Shown: positions 45,822 to 56,648 of the stretch, one piece after another | How positions within the stretch are numbered: position 1 is the first letter of the stretch | How the letters are laid out: each line of letters starts with the position of its first letter | Assembly (NCBI RefSeq): GCF_001499855.1 | Contig: NZ_LQIK01000010.1 | Span: 1-64,000, forward strand | Origin: Mycobacterium sp. GA-0227b | GTDB lineage: Bacteria; Actinomycetota; Actinomycetes; Mycobacteriales; Mycobacteriaceae | Length of the DNA: 64,000 nt | Direction: 5' to 3' | Translations under genes and position numbers: made by a program | The notes under the pieces: generated by a model | Databases searched by the model: none | What the model was told of the DNA's origin: nothing | What the model saw: only the letters and a program-made list of their open reading frames with translations

Positions 45822-45914
45822 CTAACTCGCCCGCTGGTAGCGCGCCGCGGTGGCCTTGGTGATTGCTCTGCGCTCGGTCAACGTCGACCCCACCCACTGG
45901 GCGTATGCGCGCAA
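45822..45914 (-). pseudogene. Transposase N-terminal fragment
   Basis: On the reverse strand a frame reads AYAQWVGSTLTERRAITKAT then AARYQRAS and stops (TAG at 45824-45822). The TLTERRAITKATAARYQRAS segment resembles the beginning of DDE transposases/integrases of actinobacterial IS elements. The protein is cut after about 30 residues; everything else of the transposase is missing. Confidence 0.45.
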
Positions 45915-46053
45915 TTTCAATGACGCAACGAATACCCATTCGCGCACATTTCAGATGAGTCAACGCGCTCGCCGAGCATGCCCCACCGGCGCCCGACGTC
46001 GAATACGTCGGCAACGGCCGACGCCGCGGCCCACGCCCCGAAAAAAGCAAACC

Positions 46054-46094
46054 GTCACCGATGTCCTGACACAGAACTGTCACCGATGTCCTGA
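46054..46094. repeat. Tandem 16-bp repeat at the IS end
   Basis: GTCACCGATGTCCTGA occurs at 46054-46069 and 46079-46094. Duplicated motifs of this kind near a terminus are typical transposase-binding sites of an insertion sequence. Confidence 0.6.
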
Positions 46095-46106
46095 GACATC
46101 ACAGAA

Positions 46107-46131
46107 ATTTGTCAGACCGGCCTGACATAAT
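46107..46131 (+). promoter_or_regulatory. RecA-independent DNA-damage (PafBC-type) promoter, leaderless
   Basis: TTGTCAGAC (46109-46117), eight bases, CATAAT (46126-46131), seven bases, ATG at 46139. The mycobacterial RecA_NDp consensus is TTGTCRGTG-N8-TAnnnT. The spacer is exact; the -35 differs in its last positions and the -10 in its first base. Same architecture as the promoter at 945-973. The right copy of the 14-bp direct repeat (46107-46120) covers its -35. Confidence 0.65.
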
Positions 46132-46146
46132 CGAACACATGTTCGA
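46131..46146 (+). promoter_or_regulatory. SOS box (LexA operator)
   Basis: TCGAAC-ACAT-GTTCGA at 46131-46146 is a perfect mycobacterial SOS box. It overlaps the last base of the -10, the predicted start of transcription and the ATG of the 13E12 gene, so LexA would block transcription directly. Confidence 0.85.
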
Positions 46147-47725
46147 TACAATCGGTCCGGACGCAGCAATCGCCGCGATAGAGGCGAGCCTGCGCCAGGA
46201 GTCGACGCTGATGGCGCACCGGATGGCCGCCATCGCCGCCCTGCTGGCTTCCCGCACGGCCGAGGCCGAAGGCATCGACCCTGATCCCGGCTGGTCGATG
46301 GTGACCGGATTCGCTCGGACGTCGGCTGAGATAGCAGCCGCGATGAACATGGCTCCGTCGGTCGCGAGTCGACTGGTGTCGCACGCGGAGTCTCTCGTCA
46401 CCCGCCTACCGAAACTCGCGAGGCTGCTCGAACAGGGCGCCGTCGACTGGACAACCACACAGCTGATCATCACGCGTACCGAGTTGGTCTGCGACTCACT
46501 GATCGGCCGGATCGACGAGGCAATGGCGGAACGGCTCGCGCGGTGGCAGACGTGGTCGCGCCGGCGCGTTAAGGACGTGGTGGACAGGTTGGTGTGCGAG
46601 ATCGACCCAGAGGCCGCCAAGGAACGGCGCGCATCGTCTGAGCGCGACCGTTACATCAGCGTTTCGCCTCAAATCGACGGGACGGCTCAGCTGCGCGGAC
46701 GCATCAGCGCGAGGGCCGGGGCGGCCTTCGACCGACGGCTCTCACAGCTCGCTATGTCGGTGTGCGCGAACGACTCCCGCACCGTCGCTCAGCGGCGCGC
46801 CGATGCGCTGGACGCACTCACCGAGGGGCGCGGTCTGCCATGCGACTGCGGCCGGTCGGATTGCCCCGCCCGCCCGGAGGAAGGGGCGCAGTCCTCGCGA
46901 GTCGCCACGGTGCTCAACATCATCGCAAGGGAGGAAACGGTCGTCGGCGAATCAGACCAGCCCGGATACCTGGAGGGCTTCGGCGTCATCGACGCCGATT
47001 TGGTGCGCGAGATCGCCGAGACAGCGACGATGCGCCCGCTCGAGCCGCCCATCGTCACTCCCGAGCAGTCGGTGCGGTACCAACCCTCGGCCGAGGTCAA
47101 CCGCTGGGTCCGCTTCCGCGACCTGACGTGCCGGTTCCCCGGATGCGACCGACAGGCCGCCATCTGCGACCTCGACCACACGACACCGTTCAATCACGCC
47201 GACCCGGCCGCCGGCGGGTTGACCGTTCCGTGGGGCTTGGCCGACTACTGCCGAGAACATCACCGCATGAAGACATTCCACGGCGGTCCCGACGGGTGGC
47301 GTGACGAACAACTGTCCGACGGGACGATCGTCTGGACGTCACCGACGGGCAGGACCTATCGGACCTCCCCTGCCGGGTTCGACCTCTTCCCGCAGATGCG
47401 ACCCGCGTGCGCAGAGCCGACGCCTCGCAAGCGAAACCACAAGCGGGAGAGGGCCACCCGAATCAAGCGGCTGCGGGCCCAGTTGGCAACTCAGCGGCCG
47501 ATCAACGCCGAACAGCGCCGCAGGCTCCGGGAGCGACGACGTGAGATCGAGGGACGTCAATGGCGCAATCGATCACGCTTCCTGAAAATCGTCTTCAAAG
47601 GCACGGCCCCGAGCACCAGCCCGTGGTGCCGCTGGATCGACGATCCGTTCGAGCCCGAAGACCTGCCACCCGACTGGGAACCGCCACCTCCACCGCCGCC
47701 CGGTCCGGACGAACCGCCGTTCTGA
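46139..47725 (+). CDS. DUF222/HNH endonuclease (13E12 repeat family)
   Basis: 528 residues. DUF222 helical region (about 1-290: LVSHAESLVTRLPKLARLLE, DAMAERLARWQ-like stretches, RISARAGAAFDRRL), a Cys cluster (CDCGRSDCPA), then an HNH domain (RDLTCRFPGCDRQAAICDLD to LADYCREHHRMKTFHG) with zinc Cys and catalytic His/Asn-type residues (DLDHTTPFNH). The tail is basic, then proline-rich. ATG at 46139 matches both the leaderless promoter and the SOS box. The family is known to be DNA-damage-inducible in M. tuberculosis; biochemical function unproven. Confidence 0.9.
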   Translation: MFDTIGPDAAIAAIEASLRQESTLMAHRMAAIAALLASRTAEAEGIDPDPGWSMVTGFARTSAEIAAAMNMAPSVASRLVSHAESLVTRLPKLARLLEQGAVDWTTTQLIITRTELVCDSLIGRIDEAMAERLARWQTWSRRRVKDVVDRLVCEIDPEAAKERRASSERDRYISVSPQIDGTAQLRGRISARAGAAFDRRLSQLAMSVCANDSRTVAQRRADALDALTEGRGLPCDCGRSDCPARPEEGAQSSRVATVLNIIAREETVVGESDQPGYLEGFGVIDADLVREIAETATMRPLEPPIVTPEQSVRYQPSAEVNRWVRFRDLTCRFPGCDRQAAICDLDHTTPFNHADPAAGGLTVPWGLADYCREHHRMKTFHGGPDGWRDEQLSDGTIVWTSPTGRTYRTSPAGFDLFPQMRPACAEPTPRKRNHKRERATRIKRLRAQLATQRPINAEQRRRLRERRREIEGRQWRNRSRFLKIVFKGTAPSTSPWCRWIDDPFEPEDLPPDWEPPPPPPPGPDEPPF

Positions 47726-47770
47726 CGCTTCCTACTCCCGACCGGCTGCGCTAACGTGGCTGGCGTCCAC

Positions 47771-50328
<2,558 letters not shown>

Positions 50329-50332
<4 letters not shown>

Positions 50333-50946
50333 ACCTCGAGCAGATCGCGGGCATCGCCCACACACCCGATGGTGCTCCCGCGGGCGTCGTCGTCCTCACC
50401 CATGGTGCAGGCGGCAGCCGAGAGGCGCCGCTACTCAAGAAGATCTGCGATGAGTGGGCCCGCCGCGGGTGGCTTGCAGTGCGGTACAACCTGCCGTACC
50501 GACGGCGCCGACCGAAGGGGCCGCCGTCCGGATCCGCCAAGGCCGACCAGGCCGGGGTGGTCGAGGCCATCGGTGTCGCTCGTGAACTGGCCGACGGTCC
50601 GGTCATCGCCGGCGGGCACTCGTACGGCGGCAGGATGACGTCGATGGCGATCGCCGAAGCGCTCGCCGACATCGACGTGCTGACGCTGTTCTCCTATCCG
50701 CTGCATCCGCCCGGCAAGCCGGAACGTGCCCGCACCGAACACCTCCCGCGCATCGCGACACCGACGGTGTTCACCCACGGCACCGCCGACCCGTTCGGTT
50801 CGATCGACGAGCTGCGGCCGGCCGCCGCGTTGATCGACGCACGCACCGAGGTCGTGGAGATCACCGGCGCCCGGCACGACCTGGGCTCCAAGACCCTCGA
50901 TGTGCCCGCGCTCGCGGTCGACGCCGCGATACGGTTGCTCGCGTGA
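50329..50946 (+). CDS. Small alpha/beta-hydrolase (TEX30/KANL3-like, dienelactone-hydrolase type)
   Basis: 205 residues. LTHGAGGSREAPLLKKICDE with the oxyanion region, RYNLPYRRRRPKGPPSGSA, the nucleophile elbow AGGHSYGGRM (Ser), FTHGTADPFGSIDEL (Asp) and ITGARHDLGSKTL (His) give a complete catalytic triad. Corresponds to Rv0421c. Substrate unknown. Because it lies inside the thiC-thiD operon under the TPP riboswitch, a role near thiamine salvage (for example an ester or pyrophosphate cleavage) is possible but unproved. Confidence 0.87.
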
Positions 50947-51680
50947 CCACGCCGCCGGGCCCGCCCCCGCCGTACGGACCGCCGCCGTCGCCCTACGGCG
51001 AGCAGCCCAACCCGTACCCGCCGCCCGAATCCCCGTACCCGCCGCCACCGGCGGCTCCGTACCCGCCGCCGCCACCGCCTCCGTATTCGGACCAGGGACC
51101 GGGCTACTACCCACCGCCCCAGCAGCGGCCGACGAACTGGTGGGCCATCGTCGCGCTGATCTTCGGGCTGCTCGGCGGCGTGGTGATCAGCGTGGTCTGC
51201 GGCATCGTCGGCTTGAAGAAGGCCAAGGAGGGCCAGGGCGGCCGGGGTCTGGCGATCGCGGGGCTGGTGCTGTCGGCGCTGTGGGTGCTGGTGATCGTCG
51301 CAGGCCTGCTGTTCTATTTCATGATCAGCGAGGACACCGTGACCGCGACCGAAGTGAGGCAGGGCGACTGCCTCGCCGAGATCCCGGGCGACACGCGGGT
51401 GCGCACCGTGCAGACCGTCGGGTGCGACGAGAGCCACGCCGGTGAGGTGTTCGCGGTGCTGCAGATGCCCGACGGCGATTTCCCGGGCCAAGCCGCGATC
51501 GACGCCTACGCCGAGAAGTGCGCCCCCGAACTGGCGGCCTACTCACCCGCGGCGATGACCGACGATTCGGTCCAGTTGTATGTGCTTTATCCCACAGCCG
51601 AGACGTGGGCCGAGGGTGATCGCGCCGTCACCTGCGTTGCGACGCTGGATCCGCCGCGTACCGGTTCGATAAAGGGGTAA
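50943..51680 (+). CDS. Proline-rich DUF4190 membrane protein with septum-formation-like tail
   Basis: 245 residues. The first 60 are a cytoplasmic Pro/Tyr-rich region of PYPPP-type repeats. Two helices (about 66-90 and 100-124, DUF4190: WWAIVALIFGLLGGVVISVV; GLAIAGLVLSALWVLVIVAG) precede an external domain with four Cys (QGDCLAEIP, VGCDESHAGEVFAVLQMPDG, EKCAPELAAY, VTCVATLD), the pattern of actinobacterial septum-formation-family proteins. GTG overlapping the hydrolase stop. Corresponds to Rv0420c, last gene of the thiC operon. Role in the envelope is inferred. Confidence 0.85.
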   Translation: MTTPPGPPPPYGPPPSPYGEQPNPYPPPESPYPPPPAAPYPPPPPPPYSDQGPGYYPPPQQRPTNWWAIVALIFGLLGGVVISVVCGIVGLKKAKEGQGGRGLAIAGLVLSALWVLVIVAGLLFYFMISEDTVTATEVRQGDCLAEIPGDTRVRTVQTVGCDESHAGEVFAVLQMPDGDFPGQAAIDAYAEKCAPELAAYSPAAMTDDSVQLYVLYPTAETWAEGDRAVTCVATLDPPRTGSIKG

Positions 51681-51700
51681 GCCCGAACCCGTAAGTGTGT

Positions 51701-51715
51701 GGTACCTGAGGTACC
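51701..51715. promoter_or_regulatory. Palindromic operator candidate before the monooxygenase gene
   Basis: GGTACC-TGA-GGTACC, eight bases before the ATG at 51724. The form (two short palindromic half sites with a three-base spacer) suits a dimeric TetR-type repressor, and a TetR-like gene lies downstream at 53476-54717. The link is inference. Confidence 0.5.
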
Positions 51716-51723
51716 GTTTTTAC

Positions 51724-53211
51724 ATGACTTCGGAACAATTCGACGCCGTCATCATCGGCGCCGGTTTCGGTGGCATCGGCGCGGCTATCCAGCTCAAGCG
51801 GATGGGCTACGAGAATTTCGTGATCGTCGACCGCGAGTCCGATCTCGGCGGCACCTGGTACGTCAACCACTATCCCGGTCTCGCCGTGGACGTTCCCACC
51901 ACAAGTTACTCGTACAACTTCGAACCCAACCCGAAGTGGTCGCGGATCTACTCGACCGGCGCGGAGATCAGGCAGTACGCCAACGAGGTCGCCGACAAGT
52001 ACGACGTCCGCCGCCACATGCGCTTCGAGACCACCGTCGAGGGCGCCCGTTGGGATGAGGACGCCCGGGTCTGGAGCATTGCACTGAGGGGCGGCGAAAC
52101 GCTCGTCGCCCGCTTTCTCATCACCGCGACCGGCTTCCTGTCGCAACCACGCCTGCCGGACATCCCCGGCATCGCCGACTTCGAGGGCAAAGTCATCCAC
52201 ACTGCCGCCTGGGACGACGACTACGACCCTGCCGGGCGCCGCGTCGCGATCATCGGCACCGGCTCCACCGCCGTTCAGCTGATCCCCGAGCTGGCCAAGA
52301 CAGCCGGCGTCCTGACGGTTTATCAACGCACCGCGACCTACGTGTACCCCCGAATCGACTTCGGCTTGTCCGACCGTGCCAAGCGACTGTTCGCCAGGAT
52401 CCCGCTGACCCAGCGGCTTGTCCGCGCCGTCACCGACGCCATCTACGAGTTCTTCGCTTACACGTCGCTGCACCATCGCCGGCTTCTCTTCCGCCGTCTC
52501 CTCGTCGGCGCGGGAGACGTCGACAAGATGTTCCGGTTCGCCTCGATCCGCGACAAGAAGCTTCGCGCCAAGCTCACGCCCGGCTATGACTTCGGCTGCA
52601 AGCGGCCGACATTCTCCAACAGCTACTACCGGACCTTCACCAAGCCGAACGTGAACCTGCAGGCCGACGGTATCGACCACATCGAAGCCGACGGCATCGT
52701 CAACGTCGACGGCACCAAGACGATCATCGACACTCTCGTCCTCGCCACCGGATACGACCTGTGGGAAGCAAACTTCCCCGCGATCGAGATCATCGGGCGT
52801 GAGGGCCGAGACCTCGGAAAGTGGTGGCGGGAAACCCGATTCCAGGCCTATCAAGGGATGTCGATGCCGTACTTCCCGAACTACCTCAGCCTGGCCAGCC
52901 CGTTCGCCTTCATCGGGTTCAACTTCTTCAACTCGGTGGAATATCAGATGCGGCACATGGAACGGCTGTTTGGTGAGATGAAGCGCCGCGGAGCAACGAC
53001 ATTCGAAATCACCGAGGATGCCAATGCCCGCGACCTGGCGCGGATGACCGAACTCAACGGCGACTCGGTGTTCACGAGAGGGAACTGCGTGGCATCCCGG
53101 TCCTACTATTTCAACCCGAGCGGCGAGGCGACGCTGCTGCGCCCGATGCGGACCCGTACCGCGTTCCAGGAGGCCGCCACGTTCCCGCTGAGCGACTACC
53201 GAATCGCGTGA
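51724..53211 (+). CDS. Flavin-containing (Baeyer-Villiger-type) monooxygenase
   Basis: 495 residues. FAD site VIIGAGFGGIGAAIQLKRMG, DRESDLGGTWYVNHYPGLAV, the BVMO fingerprint FEGKVIHTAAWDDD (FxGxxxHxxxW) near residue 160, the NADPH site VAIIGTGSTAVQLIPELA and the late LVLATGYDLWEANFP. It should insert oxygen into ketones or oxidise heteroatoms, using NADPH. Substrate unknown; likely lipids or ketone metabolites. ATG at 51724 follows a palindrome. A small membrane-protein gene follows 19 bases on. Confidence 0.93.
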   Translation: MTSEQFDAVIIGAGFGGIGAAIQLKRMGYENFVIVDRESDLGGTWYVNHYPGLAVDVPTTSYSYNFEPNPKWSRIYSTGAEIRQYANEVADKYDVRRHMRFETTVEGARWDEDARVWSIALRGGETLVARFLITATGFLSQPRLPDIPGIADFEGKVIHTAAWDDDYDPAGRRVAIIGTGSTAVQLIPELAKTAGVLTVYQRTATYVYPRIDFGLSDRAKRLFARIPLTQRLVRAVTDAIYEFFAYTSLHHRRLLFRRLLVGAGDVDKMFRFASIRDKKLRAKLTPGYDFGCKRPTFSNSYYRTFTKPNVNLQADGIDHIEADGIVNVDGTKTIIDTLVLATGYDLWEANFPAIEIIGREGRDLGKWWRETRFQAYQGMSMPYFPNYLSLASPFAFIGFNFFNSVEYQMRHMERLFGEMKRRGATTFEITEDANARDLARMTELNGDSVFTRGNCVASRSYYFNPSGEATLLRPMRTRTAFQEAATFPLSDYRIA

Positions 53212-53230
53212 GCAGATAGGAAGAGCAGCT

Positions 53231-53509
53231 GTGTCACTTCAGGAGTCGCGCAGCGGTTCGCGCGCGGCCACGTTGGCAGGTCTGGGCGTCGCCGCCACGG
53301 GTCTCGCGCACTTCGCCAAGCCAGAGCTGTTCGAGTCGGTGACCGTACAGGCGTTTCCCGACAACACCCGCGAGTACATCTACCTCAACGGCGCCATCGA
53401 GACCGCACTCGGACTCGGGCTGGCCATCCGCAAGACCCGCAAACTGGCGCTCGTCGGGGCTGTCGGTTACCTGGCCTACTTGGCGGGCAACGTGGCGCGT
53501 AACCGGTAG
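53231..53509 (+). CDS. Small hydrophobic membrane protein
   Basis: 92 residues, GTG start with an AGGAAGAGC ribosome site. LAGLGVAATGLAHFAKPELF, then FPDNTREYIYLNGAIETALG and KLALVGAVGYLAYLAGNVAR make three or four short hydrophobic segments, like DoxX/DUF-type mycobacterial proteins. Function unknown; paired with the monooxygenase. Overlaps the convergent TetR gene by 34 bases. Confidence 0.75.
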   Translation: MSLQESRSGSRAATLAGLGVAATGLAHFAKPELFESVTVQAFPDNTREYIYLNGAIETALGLGLAIRKTRKLALVGAVGYLAYLAGNVARNR

Positions 53510-54717
53510 CGGCCGACCAGCGTCACGTCCAGCAGCCGCTGCAGGACCGCCCGGTTCTGCGGCGTGTTCGCGTATCGCATCAACCGGCCCATGTCGATCA
53601 CCAGGGACATGGCCGCGTGCACGGCGAACCGGGCCTGACCCGGCGTCCACTCCGGCCGCACCGCAACCACCAACTCCATCCAGGACTCGACGGTGGCGCG
53701 CTGCATGTTGCGCAGGATCTTCTGGTCGGTCGGCGACATGTTGAGCCGCTCGGTGTAGTAAACGTAGTCGAGTTCGGGCTGCGCGAACGACCTGGCCACG
53801 TAGGCGTCGATGACCGCGCTCAGCGCGTCTTCGGGGTCCGCGATCGAACCGGTGATGGCCGTCATCTCCTCCGAGAGCCGATCGGCCGCGCGGCGGAACG
53901 CCGCCGCCAGAATGTCGCTCTTGCCGGCGAAGTAGCGGTAGATGCCCGACGCGGGCATGCCGACCGCCGCGGCGATGTCCTCCATGCTCGTGTCGCGGTA
54001 CCCCTTGATGTTGAACAACCGCATCGACTCGTTGAGCAGCGCTTCGTATTTCGACGGCTCGGTACCCGTGGGAAGCGGCGCGGGCGGCTGCTCGGTGACA
54101 GGGTCGATGTCGGGCAGTTCCATCGCCACGACCGCTTGCGCTAGGTCGGCCAACAGCGCCCGCACCTGGACGGCGGGCAGCTTCGCTCGATGGTCGACGA
54201 TGCTGCCGATGACCGACAACACGGCGATGGACAGCGTCCAGCGTTGCCGTGACGTCAGCTCCGGCCGCAGGACACCGAGCGGGTGTTGGATGCGGTGGTG
54301 GACGGTGCGCATCTGTGCGATGAGCGACGCCTGGTCGTCGCCGCGTAGATAACGGCCTTCCCAGCGATAGAGGCCACCCGATTCCCGATTCGCCATCGCG
54401 GTGTCGGTGAGCGCGGCGACCAACCGGCGCAGTTGCACTTGCGGATCCTCGGTCGCGGACCCGTCGGCGAACGCCGTGGCGTCTACCAGCTGTTGTCCCA
54501 GGCTCAGCACGGCATCGCGGAACAGGTCGTACTTGCTCGCGTAGTGCCGATACAGCGCGGCCGCCGAGATCCCTACCCGGGATGCGATCGCTTCCATGCT
54601 CACGCCGTAGAAGCCCAGCGCGCTGAACGCCTCGGCGGATGCGCGGGCGATCTGCGCCTTGCGGTCCTTCGGCCGGCGCCGGACCGCGTCACCGCTCGCC
54701 GGCCGAGTGCGCGACAT
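53476..54717 (-). CDS. Double-HTH TetR-family regulator
   Basis: 413 residues, about twice the normal TetR length. Two full DNA-binding units are visible: HTH 1 (about 38-65: VSMEAIASRVGISAAALYRH) and HTH 2 (about 238-265: TSMEDIAAAVGMPASGIYRY), each followed by a ligand/dimer-type helical domain. It appears to be a tandem fusion of two TetR proteins in one chain. Start ATG 54717 (MSRTRPASG), leaving a 102-base gap to the divergent gene. Ligand unknown; the neighbouring monooxygenase operon is the obvious target. Confidence 0.87.
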   Translation of the reverse strand: MSRTRPASGDAVRRRPKDRKAQIARASAEAFSALGFYGVSMEAIASRVGISAAALYRHYASKYDLFRDAVLSLGQQLVDATAFADGSATEDPQVQLRRLVAALTDTAMANRESGGLYRWEGRYLRGDDQASLIAQMRTVHHRIQHPLGVLRPELTSRQRWTLSIAVLSVIGSIVDHRAKLPAVQVRALLADLAQAVVAMELPDIDPVTEQPPAPLPTGTEPSKYEALLNESMRLFNIKGYRDTSMEDIAAAVGMPASGIYRYFAGKSDILAAAFRRAADRLSEEMTAITGSIADPEDALSAVIDAYVARSFAQPELDYVYYTERLNMSPTDQKILRNMQRATVESWMELVVAVRPEWTPGQARFAVHAAMSLVIDMGRLMRYANTPQNRAVLQRLLDVTLVGRYRLRATLPAK

Positions 54718-54819
54718 GGCAACACGATAACGGACCAAGCGCCTACATATCGGCCCACTTCGGTTGCCAATAATGAGCGAACTTGCCCGATCAAGCAGAA
54801 TGGCCATTAACATAAGGGC

Positions 54820-55044
54820 GTGTTCGGGGCGCTGCGCAAGATTCTGGGCTTTCAGGTCTCCATCGGCGAGCTGATCACGGTGGCGCTGGTCATCGGCACG
54901 CCGTATCTGCTCGTCGGCGTTTTCTGGTCCACCATGCACACCGAACATCTGCGGCAGATGGCGGGAGCCGACCTGGTCGTCTCGTATCTCGGGGCGATCG
55001 TATCCTGGCCGGTGCTGCTGTTCGCAGACGTCTGTATGACATGA
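54820..55044 (+). CDS. Small membrane protein
   Basis: 74 residues, GTG start: MFGALRKILGFQVSIGELIT, one hydrophobic helix about 18-38 (VALVIGTPYLLVGVFWSTM) and another about 52-72 (VVSYLGAIVSWPVLLFADVC). Family not recognised; layout similar to the protein at 17048-17320. Thirteen bases before the next small gene, so co-transcribed. Confidence 0.65.
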   Translation: MFGALRKILGFQVSIGELITVALVIGTPYLLVGVFWSTMHTEHLRQMAGADLVVSYLGAIVSWPVLLFADVCMT

Positions 55045-55057
55045 ACGGGGGAACAGG

Positions 55058-55405
55058 TTGTCTCAGCGACATCATCGACTCGCCTATACCGGCATCGTCG
55101 CCGGCGTCGTGCTGATCATCGGCTTGCTGGCGATGAACTTCCCGGTGTTTCTGGACAGCTACGACCAGTACGGCTGGCAGATCAAGTGCGGGACGGGTTA
55201 CGTCACCAATCTCACCCAGGCGGCCGCGACCGTCGGTGAGGACAACTACGTCGAGCAGTGCGAGAACGCGCTGCTCGGCCGCCGGATGTGGACGATCTCG
55301 ATGGTGGTGCTCGCCGGCGCGGTACTTCTCACCACCCTGGTCGCGGCCGCGACGACCTCCGCGCGCGAGTCGTTGCAGCCGCACCACAACGCCGCACCTC
55401 ATTAA
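55058..55405 (+). CDS. Membrane protein of unknown function
   Basis: 115 residues, TTG start behind GGGGGAAC. A membrane helix (about 9-31: YTGIVAGVVLIIGLLAMNFP), an outside loop with two Cys (KCGTGYV, EQCENALLG) that could form a disulphide, and a second helix (about 78-98: TISMVVLAGAVLLTTLVAAA). No family recognised. Follows the 74-residue membrane protein in the same operon, 22 bases before the permease gene. Confidence 0.68.
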   Translation: MSQRHHRLAYTGIVAGVVLIIGLLAMNFPVFLDSYDQYGWQIKCGTGYVTNLTQAAATVGEDNYVEQCENALLGRRMWTISMVVLAGAVLLTTLVAAATTSARESLQPHHNAAPH

Positions 55406-55427
55406 GGCCTGAACTAGCATTCCGGCG

Positions 55428-56648
55428 GTGAGCACGCCGGACGGCCCAGCGCTGCACCGGCGCCTCGGCACCTTCGACGCGGTGACCATCGGGCTGGGCT
55501 CGATGATCGGTGCAGGCATCTTCGTCGCCCTCGGACCCGCCGCCGGCGCGGCGGGGTCGGCGCTGCTCATCGGTCTCGCGATCGCCGCCGTGGTGGCCTA
55601 CTGCAACGCGACATCGTCGGCGCGGCTGGCGGCGCGCTATCCGCAGTCGGGCGGCACCTACGTCTACGGACGCGAACGCCTCGGCGAATTCTGGGGCTTC
55701 ACCGCGGGCTGGAGCTTCATCGTCGGCAAGACCGCGTCGTGCGCGGCGATGGCACTCACGGTCGGCTACTACGTGTGGCCCGCCTCGGCGCGCGGGGTCG
55801 CGGTCGGCGCGGTCGTCGCGTTGACCGCCGTGAACTACGCCGGGATTCAGAAGTCGGCAGTGCTGACCCGCGTCGTCGTCGCCCTGGTGCTCGCGGTGCT
55901 CAGCGCCGTGGTGGTGACGGTCCTCGGCTTCGGCGAAGTTGATACCGCCCAATTGTCACTCCACGCCGATGCCTCGCTCACAGGCGTGTTGCAGTCCGCC
56001 GGCTTGCTGTTCTTCGCGTTCGCGGGCTACGCGCGGATCGCGACCCTCGGTGAGGAGGTCCGCGATCCCGCCCGGACCATCCCTCGCGCGATACCGCTGG
56101 CGCTGGCCATCACGCTCGCCGTCTACACCCTCGTCGCAATCGCGGTGCTGGGCGAATTGGGCAGCGACGCACTTGCTTCCGCGACGGCGCCACTGGCCGA
56201 TGCGGTGACCCAGGCCGGCTTCCCCGGCCTCGACGCCGTGGTGCGCGCCGGCGCCGCTGTGGCAGCGCTCGGCGCGCTGCTGACGCTGATCCTCGGGGTG
56301 TCACGCACCACGCTGGCGATGGCGCGTGACCGCCGCCTGCCGCACGCATTGTCGGCCGTGCACCCGCGGTTCGGCAGCCCGCACCGCGCCGAGGTGGTGG
56401 TCGGGGTGGCCGTCGCCGCGCTGGCCGTGGCCGTCGACGTACGCGACGCGATCGGGTTCTCGTCGTTCGCGGTGCTCCTCTACTACGCGATCGCCAACGC
56501 ATCGGCCTGGACCCTGGGCCGCCGAACGATTCCGACGATCGGGCTGGCGGGCTGCCTGCTGCTGGCCGTCCTGTTGCCGCTCTCGTCTGTGCTTGTCGGC
56601 GGGGTCGTCGTGCTCGTGGGCGCCGTCGCCTACCGGCTGCGCCGCTGA
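55428..56648 (+). CDS. APC-superfamily amino-acid permease
   Basis: 406 residues, about 12 helices. FDAVTIGLGSMIGAGIFVAL is the signature substrate-binding helix 1 of the APC fold; ARLAARYPQSGGTYVYGRE and FAFAGYARIATLGEEVRDPA (helix 6 and following) are also classical. Likely a proton-coupled amino-acid or amine importer; substrate not readable. GTG start. Its 3' end overlaps the convergent LpqL-like gene by 19 bases. Confidence 0.92.
   Translation: MSTPDGPALHRRLGTFDAVTIGLGSMIGAGIFVALGPAAGAAGSALLIGLAIAAVVAYCNATSSARLAARYPQSGGTYVYGRERLGEFWGFTAGWSFIVGKTASCAAMALTVGYYVWPASARGVAVGAVVALTAVNYAGIQKSAVLTRVVVALVLAVLSAVVVTVLGFGEVDTAQLSLHADASLTGVLQSAGLLFFAFAGYARIATLGEEVRDPARTIPRAIPLALAITLAVYTLVAIAVLGELGSDALASATAPLADAVTQAGFPGLDAVVRAGAAVAALGALLTLILGVSRTTLAMARDRRLPHALSAVHPRFGSPHRAEVVVGVAVAALAVAVDVRDAIGFSSFAVLLYYAIANASAWTLGRRTIPTIGLAGCLLLAVLLPLSSVLVGGVVVLVGAVAYRLRR

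Larger units (their letters stand above)
45813..46106. mobile_element. Decayed insertion-sequence remnant between xthA and the 13E12 gene
   Basis: This 294-base stretch has no intact gene. It holds a reverse-strand transposase-like N-terminal fragment (45822-45914) and two 16-bp direct repeats near its right edge, bounded by 14-bp direct repeats. The layout (transposase start facing away from a repeated terminus) fits an IS481-like element that lost its middle and far end. The element family is inferred from memory of similar mycobacterial sequences. Confidence 0.5.

Noticed and set aside
50943..51120. Proline-rich repeats as a possible tandem repeat or CRISPR-like array
   Set aside because: They are coding repeats (PYPPP units) within one gene; no CRISPR array with regular spacers is seen anywhere in the window.
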